A DNA stretch of 9,625 nucleotides from Deltaproteobacteria bacterium (GTDB lineage Bacteria > SAR324 > NAC60-12). The position numbers and the translations under genes are program-made. The DNA lies in contig DPLM01000098.1 of assembly GCA_003541985.1 (NCBI GenBank), positions 1 to 9,625 on the forward strand. The letters run 5' to 3'. The notes beneath the pieces were generated by a model that saw only the letters and a list, made by a program, of their open reading frames with translations, was not told the origin of the DNA and ran no database searches. Positions 6,156 through 9,625 of this stretch are shown one piece after another (within the stretch, counting starts at the first letter, position 1; every line of letters starts with the position of its first letter).

Positions 6156-7211
6156 ATGGCACAACTAACACGTTTCTTTCGAAAACCGACGCTGACCAGC
6201 CTCTCAAAAACCTGCGGCTGAGCGGCCAAGCTCAACCCGGTCGGGTTGAAAAACCTGCTTTCTTCCTTGCCGCAGCAAGCTGATCCAAATCTGCTAGTTG
6301 GTTTTGACACTAGTGATGACGCTGGGGTCTATCAACTCAATGATACCCAAGCGCTGGTCACCACAGCAGACTTTATCACGCCACCCGCCGATGATCCCCG
6401 ACTCTTTGGTCAGATTGCTGCGGCCAACGCCCTTAGCGACGTGTATGCGATGGGAGGACGGCCGCTCACGTGCTTGAACCTACTGGCTTTCCCAGCCAAC
6501 AAACTGGGACAAGAGGTCCTACACGACATTATTGCAGGGGCTGCAGGTAAAATTTTGGAAGCTGGAGCTGTGTTAGTAGGGGGACACAGCATCGAAGATG
6601 AAGAGCCCAAGTTTGGCTTGGCGGTTACTGGGATGGTTCATCCCCAAAAAATCTGGAGGAACAACGGAGCACGAGTCGGCGATGCACTCTTACTAACCAA
6701 GTCCTTAGGTAGTGGGGTTTTACTGAATGCCAATCTGAAGGGCTGGGTCAGTCAGGAAGCAATCGAAGAGTGTTTCCTGCAGTTGGCGACACTCAATCAA
6801 GTGGCTGCCGAGACACTACAAGCTTTCACCGTCCATGCAGCAACAGACATCACTGGATTCGGACTGGCTGGTCATGCATTGGAGATCGCTCAAGGCTCTG
6901 AGGTGACAATCGAAATCGAGACTAAAAAATTACCTTGGCTACCAGAAGCAGCAGCTATGTATGAACGTGGAGTAACCACAGGAACTAACCAGGCTAATCG
7001 TAAACTGGTGGTGGATGATGTTGAATTTCCAGCTCAGCAGGTGATACAGGAACTACTGGTTGACCCACAGACCAGTGGAGGTTTATTGGTTAGTGTACCC
7101 GCTGAAGAAGCAGAAACAGCTCTGAGCAAGCTCCACAAAGCTGGAGTGCCAAATGCCTGTTTGGTCGGGCAAGTAATCCCTAGAGGTGACAAAGGAATTC
7201 GATTTTTCTAA
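6156..7211 (+). CDS. selD: Selenide, water dikinase SelD with in-frame UGA selenocysteine
   Basis: Makes selenophosphate from selenide and ATP, the selenium donor for selenocysteine and selenouridine. From ATG 6156 the frame gives 351 residues, close to the 347 of E. coli SelD, if TGA at 6219-6221 is read as Sec22. The surrounding motif is C20-G-U-A-A-K25; Sec22 and Lys25 keep the spacing of catalytic Cys17 and Lys20 in E. coli. Downstream family motifs are DPNLLVGFDTSDDAGVY (43-59), GGHSIEDEEPKFGLAVTG, DITGFGLAGHALE and DPQTSGGLL. A start at TTG 6246, after the TGA, would delete the active site and leave 321 aa. A SECIS-like hairpin follows the TGA directly. No strong ribosome site precedes ATG 6156. 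It follows hicB by 26 bases and precedes moaD by 97. Confidence 0.92.
6219..6258 (+). promoter_or_regulatory. Bacterial SECIS-like hairpin after the selD UGA
   Basis: Starting from TGA 6219-6221, 17 bases lead to the loop. The upper stem is TCAACCC (6232-6238) paired perfectly with GGGTTGA (6243-6249) around the tetraloop GGTC. A lower stem can form between GCGG (6222-6225) and CCTGC (6254-6258) with one bulged T. A G in the first loop bases and this UGA-to-loop distance are what SelB needs; the E. coli fdhF element has a comparable GGTC-containing loop at nearly the same distance. Bacterial SECIS elements lie within the coding region, as here. Confidence 0.85.
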
Positions 7212-7308
7212 TCGGAGAAATATCTCATCTGAAGCCAAAGTATTCATCAAACAACACAATTTATGTTTTTCACGAACAACAAGTAAGCCTTCATCTAAAG
7301 AGCCCACA

Positions 7309-7554
7309 ATGAAAATCATGCTGAAGCCCTTCGCAATGTTGCGAGAATTCTTACCACTCGAAGCGAAAAACCAAGAATTGGACGCTGGAAGTACTGTCGC
7401 TGATCTGCTTGCGAAATTACAGATTGACCACCCTGCGCTGAAACCGGTGCTCCAGTGCACAAGAGTCGCTTACCAAGACACATATTTGGTTGCTGATGAA
7501 GTCTTGGAGGAAGGAGGAGAGTACGCTTTAATTCCGCCGGTGAGTGGCGGTTGA
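7309..7554 (+). CDS. moaD: MoaD, molybdopterin synthase sulfur-carrier subunit
   Basis: An 81 aa ubiquitin-fold sulfur carrier. Its C-terminal Gly-Gly is adenylated and thiocarboxylated (by MoeB-type enzymes) and hands sulfur to MoaE's substrate, precursor Z, to form molybdopterin. It has an opening strand MKIMLKPFAMLRE, a VADLLAKL helix, VAYQDTYLVADEVLEEGGE, and the diagnostic end ALIPPVSGG. The frame is open back to GTG 7186, but ATG 7309 gives the normal family N-terminus and length, with AAAGAG upstream. It lies 97 bases after selD, with no convincing promoter or terminator in that gap, so it is probably the last gene of the mutY series. No moaE is in the window. The similar protein ThiS is shorter and lacks PPVSGG, so MoaD is preferred. 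Confidence 0.9.
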   Translation: MKIMLKPFAMLREFLPLEAKNQELDAGSTVADLLAKLQIDHPALKPVLQCTRVAYQDTYLVADEVLEEGGEYALIPPVSGG

Positions 7555-7565
7555 GAGGTGGAGGA

Positions 7566-7591
7566 AGGTGCCGATTTTGTCGACGGCACTT
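7566..7591. terminator. Hairpin between convergent moaD and rpsI, possible two-way terminator
   Basis: AGGTGCCG (7566-7573) pairs with CGGCACTT (7584-7591), eight pairs including one G-T wobble, around a ten-base loop. It sits in the 46-base gap between the two convergent genes. No long T-run follows on either strand: the plus side continues AAAAG, the minus side TCCTCC. Terminator activity is therefore inferred mainly from position. Confidence 0.4.
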
Positions 7592-7600
7592 AAAAGATGA

Positions 7601-7996
7601 TCAGCGCTTAGAGAATTGATAGCTTTTGCGAGCTCCAGGTCGTCCGTATTTTTTACGTTCTACCGCCCGAGCATCGCGTGTTAGGAAGCCTTCTTTCTTC
7701 AATTGAGGGCGCAGTTCTTCGTTCGCTTCCAGTAGGGCGCGTGAAATACCATGCTTGATGGCACCAGCCTGCCCTGACAAACCACCGCCGCTAACGTTAA
7801 TGAAAATGTCGAACTGATCACTGTTTTCAGTCAGTTCTAGAGGCTGCCGAACAACCATTTGCAGAGTGCTTCGACCGAAGTACTGAGTGAGTGGAACTTT
7901 GTTGACTAGAATGTTGCCTGAACCCGGCCGCAGATAGACACGGGCAATAGAGGATTTTCGACGGCCGGTACCGTAGTATTGAACGATTGCATTCAT
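7601..7996 (-). CDS. rpsI: 30S ribosomal protein S9 (uS9)
   Basis: A 131 aa protein of normal length with family motifs YYGTGRRKSSIARVYLRPG near the N-terminus, the VSGGGLSGQAGAIKHGISRAL core (about residues 69-89), DARAVERKKYGRPGARK, and the invariant end YQFSKR, whose basic tail reaches the P-site tRNA. It follows rplM by seven bases, the universal L13-S9 pairing, so the two are co-transcribed. It uses a TGA stop. No strong Shine-Dalgarno is seen; translation may be coupled to rplM termination. Confidence 0.98.
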   Translation of the reverse strand: MNAIVQYYGTGRRKSSIARVYLRPGSGNILVNKVPLTQYFGRSTLQMVVRQPLELTENSDQFDIFINVSGGGLSGQAGAIKHGISRALLEANEELRPQLKKEGFLTRDARAVERKKYGRPGARKSYQFSKR

Positions 7997-8003
7997 AAAC
8001 GAC

Positions 8004-8456
8004 TCAAATCTCTAACGGTTTGGGTTGCTGAGCCAGATGGGGATGGGCCGATCCTGCATAAACCTTGAGACGGCGCAACATTCCACGGTTGAGGGCGTTC
8101 TTGGCCATCATTCCCTTGACGGCTCGCTCAATCAAGGTTTCTGGCTTTCGGGCTTGTAATTCTTCGAAACGCGCAGACTTGATTCCGCCTGGATAGCCTG
8201 TGTGATGATAGTACATCTTCTTCATACTTTTCTGACCGGTCACCTGAATTTTTTCTGCGTTGACCACGATCACAAAATCCCCTACATCACTGTGTGGTGC
8301 GAACACGGCTTTATGCTTGCCACGCAATGCACGGGCAATCTGTGTAGCCACTCGTCCCAGGGTTTTTCCATCGGCGTCGACGATCCACCAATTGCGTGAA
8401 TGCTTTTCACCGGCTACGTCTTCTTTGCGTACGAATGGAGTCCTCATAACTTTCAT
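8004..8456 (-). CDS. rplM: 50S ribosomal protein L13 (uL13)
   Basis: A 150 aa protein with uL13 motifs: WWIVDADGKTLGRVATQIA (23-41), LRGKHKAVFAPHSDVGDFV, INVDA-like VVNAEKIQVTG, the YYHHTGYPGG loop, ERAVKGMMAKNALNRGMLRRL and YAGSAHPHLAQQP. It binds 23S rRNA early in large-subunit assembly. The start may be ATG 8456 or the ATG three codons later (8447); the longer form is given and neither has a clear ribosome site. It is the first gene of the rplM-rpsI unit, with a promoter at 8522-8550. In E. coli L13 represses its own mRNA; whether the leader here does this is untested. Confidence 0.98.
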   Translation of the reverse strand: MKVMRTPFVRKEDVAGEKHSRNWWIVDADGKTLGRVATQIARALRGKHKAVFAPHSDVGDFVIVVNAEKIQVTGQKSMKKMYYHHTGYPGGIKSARFEELQARKPETLIERAVKGMMAKNALNRGMLRRLKVYAGSAHPHLAQQPKPLEI

Positions 8457-8515
8457 CTAAAATGAAAACGGCGGCTTCCCGCAGTTCTTTCAGGATAGCC
8501 AGAATATTTAGTAAA
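8457..8515 (-). promoter_or_regulatory. rplM-rpsI leader with competing small stems
   Basis: In the transcript sense a GCGG-GAAG-CCGC hairpin (8471-8482) sits 14 bases before the rplM ATG and is followed by a T-rich stretch. GGCT (8497-8500) can instead pair with AGCC (8473-8476), which would break that hairpin. This could be a site for L13 autoregulation or attenuation. The stems are only four pairs each, so it is a weak call. Confidence 0.25.
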
Positions 8516-8521
8516 CCAGGA

Positions 8522-8550
8522 ATTATATAGAAGCTTGGCTGCGAATGCAA
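8522..8550 (-). promoter_or_regulatory. Sigma-70-type promoter of rplM-rpsI
   Basis: TTGCAT (8545-8550), 17 bases, then a perfect TATAAT (8522-8527). It lies between the stop of the GGDEF gene (8562) and rplM, 66 bases before the rplM start. Transcription would begin near 8515. The -10 and spacing are ideal; the -35 shares only TTG with TTGACA. Confidence 0.72.
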
Positions 8551-8561
8551 GGATTTTTGTA

Positions 8562-9614
8562 TCAAGCAGCCGTATTTTGCAGCATTTCCGCTCCGATTAC
8601 TACGTTACGTCCAGCTTCCTTACCTTGGTAAAGGCATTCATCTGCTCGCTTGAGCAACATATCTACGTTCTCAGCATCAAAAGGATAGGTGGCAACCCCA
8701 AAAGTTGCAGTCAAGTTGCCTGACGGTTGCTGTTCCTGGTAGGGGATCTCTTCTTCCTCCACTGCCTGGCGCAATTTTTCAGCAATCTTGAAGGCTGCCG
8801 GTTTATCGCATTTCGGCAGTAACACAACAAATTCTTCACCACCGAAGCGAGCCGCTAGGTCACCGCGCCGCACACTGCGTTTGAGGATTGCCGCAATCGA
8901 AGCCAACACAACATCTCCCATCTGGTGTCCGTGGGTGTCGTTATAGTGTTTGAAGTTGTCAACATCAGTGATGATCAACGAGAAGGGCTGGCGTTCCTCC
9001 GGATACAGCGTGACCAGCGCGTCCAGGAACTCGTCCATACGCCGTCGATTGGCCAAGTTGGTCAGCCGGTCGGTATCGGCTGCATGCTCCACCTGCTCCA
9101 GTTCCCGTTGTCGATAATAGGCTACCTTGAAAGCAGAAAGCTTATGCCGCAGATCGAAAGTCGAGTATGGGCGACCAAGAAAATCGCCAACACCCATTTG
9201 AGCGAGCTTCTCGCGATTGCTTTCATCGTTGCACCACTCACTGACCGCAAAAACAGGGCAATTATGCAAACCCACCGACTCACCGAGGGCTTCGAGTAAC
9301 TCCTGTTCATCATGGTAGTCATGGTCATAAAGTGGGTCAAGAATGATCAAATCAAAGCGCCGCTCAGCTGGAGTCTCAATGAATTCCTTGGGACTGGCAT
9401 ATTCGACGATCTTCATTTCTTTCCAGAGTGTGCTCAGGGTACCTCGGATTACTCGTCGCTCCCGGCTATCGATATCTACAATCGCAATGCAAGGTGGCGT
9501 AGCATTCCCTTGAGGACGAGCATTCCGTCGCAATTTGGCTTGGGCTTCCGTAATCCGCAGTTTTTCCGCAAGAATACTAGCAAAGCTGAGGTAAATTGCC
9601 GGAATGTGACTCAT
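8562..9614 (-). CDS. Response-regulator-like GGDEF diguanylate cyclase (may extend past the right edge)
   Basis: Makes cyclic di-GMP from two GTP. From ATG 9614 it has 350 residues. Residues 42-165 look like a receiver domain: VDID (46-49), putative phospho-acceptor D93 in LIILDP, S125, and R148-P149 where receivers normally have Lys-Pro. A helical linker leads to the GGDEF domain: DRLTNLANRRRMDEF (182-196), metal-binding D217 in VDNFKHYND, active site GGEEF (258-262), and an inhibitory I-site RRGD (249-252) exactly five residues upstream. This predicts an active, product-inhibited enzyme. The first 30 residues (IYLSFASILAEKLRITEAQ) resemble the final helix of a CRP-type cyclic-nucleotide domain, and the frame is open upstream to the edge, so the true start may lie outside. 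AAGAG abuts the ATG, poorly spaced. Its stop is 12 bases before the rplM promoter. Confidence 0.9.
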   Translation of the reverse strand: MSHIPAIYLSFASILAEKLRITEAQAKLRRNARPQGNATPPCIAIVDIDSRERRVIRGTLSTLWKEMKIVEYASPKEFIETPAERRFDLIILDPLYDHDYHDEQELLEALGESVGLHNCPVFAVSEWCNDESNREKLAQMGVGDFLGRPYSTFDLRHKLSAFKVAYYRQRELEQVEHAADTDRLTNLANRRRMDEFLDALVTLYPEERQPFSLIITDVDNFKHYNDTHGHQMGDVVLASIAAILKRSVRRGDLAARFGGEEFVVLLPKCDKPAAFKIAEKLRQAVEEEEIPYQEQQPSGNLTATFGVATYPFDAENVDMLLKRADECLYQGKEAGRNVVIGAEMLQNTAA

Positions 9615-9625
9615 CTCTTCGGCTA

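Noticed and set aside
6219..6221. TGA in selD as a nonsense mutation or pseudogene
   Set aside because: It falls exactly at the known Sec position in CGUAAK, a SECIS-like stem with correct spacing follows, and the rest of the gene is intact.
5969..6310. Minus-strand 113-codon open frame over hicB and the selD start
   Set aside because: It is antisense to three well-supported plus-strand genes and has no family resemblance or ribosome site.
6246..7211. SelD starting at TTG 6246
   Set aside because: It removes the catalytic Cys/Sec region and has no ribosome site; the frame continues upstream through a Sec codon to ATG 6156.
7186..7308. MoaD beginning at GTG 7186, overlapping selD
   Set aside because: The 41 extra residues have no family counterpart; ATG 7309 gives normal MoaD length and N-terminus.
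7212..7308. Possible small RNA or promoter in the selD-moaD gap
   Set aside because: No stable stem, no -35/-10 pair of reasonable quality and no small reading frame were found by eye.
8925..9299. Plus-strand 124-codon open frame
   Set aside because: It lies opposite the conserved receiver and GGDEF coding sequence; composition is that of a reverse-strand shadow.

Overview
The window looks like chromosomal DNA of a flagellated Gram-negative bacterium with a complete sigma-28 flagellar control circuit and selenocysteine machinery. The flagellin and SelD sequences resemble those of deltaproteobacterial or related marine lineages (SAR324-like), but this taxonomic guess rests on general family resemblance only. 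There is no sign of phage, IS element, CRISPR array, tRNA or rRNA. TGA is the ordinary stop codon of most genes here (fliC, mutY, hicA, moaD, rplM, rpsI and the GGDEF gene), which matters for reading selD correctly.

Positions 1-4614 (minus strand) are a late flagellar block. An unusually large flagellin (fliC, 581 aa) is followed by an even larger filament cap gene (fliD, more than 836 aa, running off the left edge). Two tandem sigma-28 promoters, each TAAA-N15-GTCGATA plus one base, lie upstream of fliC and fix its true start. The FliD interior is expanded by three diverged copies of one module of about 90-115 residues.

Positions 4615-7554 (plus strand) are a tightly packed gene series: mutY (adenine glycosylase), a hicA-like/hicB-like pair, selD (selenide, water dikinase) and moaD (molybdopterin synthase small subunit). 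The first four overlap or lie within 26 bases of each other. The full selD reading frame begins at 6156, not after the TGA at 6219. That TGA sits in a CGUAAK active-site motif and is followed by a SECIS-like hairpin with a GGTC loop, so SelD is itself a selenoprotein. SelD and MoaD side by side would suit a cell that makes a selenium- and molybdopterin-dependent enzyme such as formate dehydrogenase; that link is inference.

Positions 7555-8550 (minus strand) are the ribosomal protein pair rplM-rpsI, with a recognisable sigma-70-type promoter and a short leader. It converges on moaD across a 46-base gap holding a hairpin. Positions 8562-9625 (minus strand) hold a response-regulator-like GGDEF diguanylate cyclase that may continue past the right edge.
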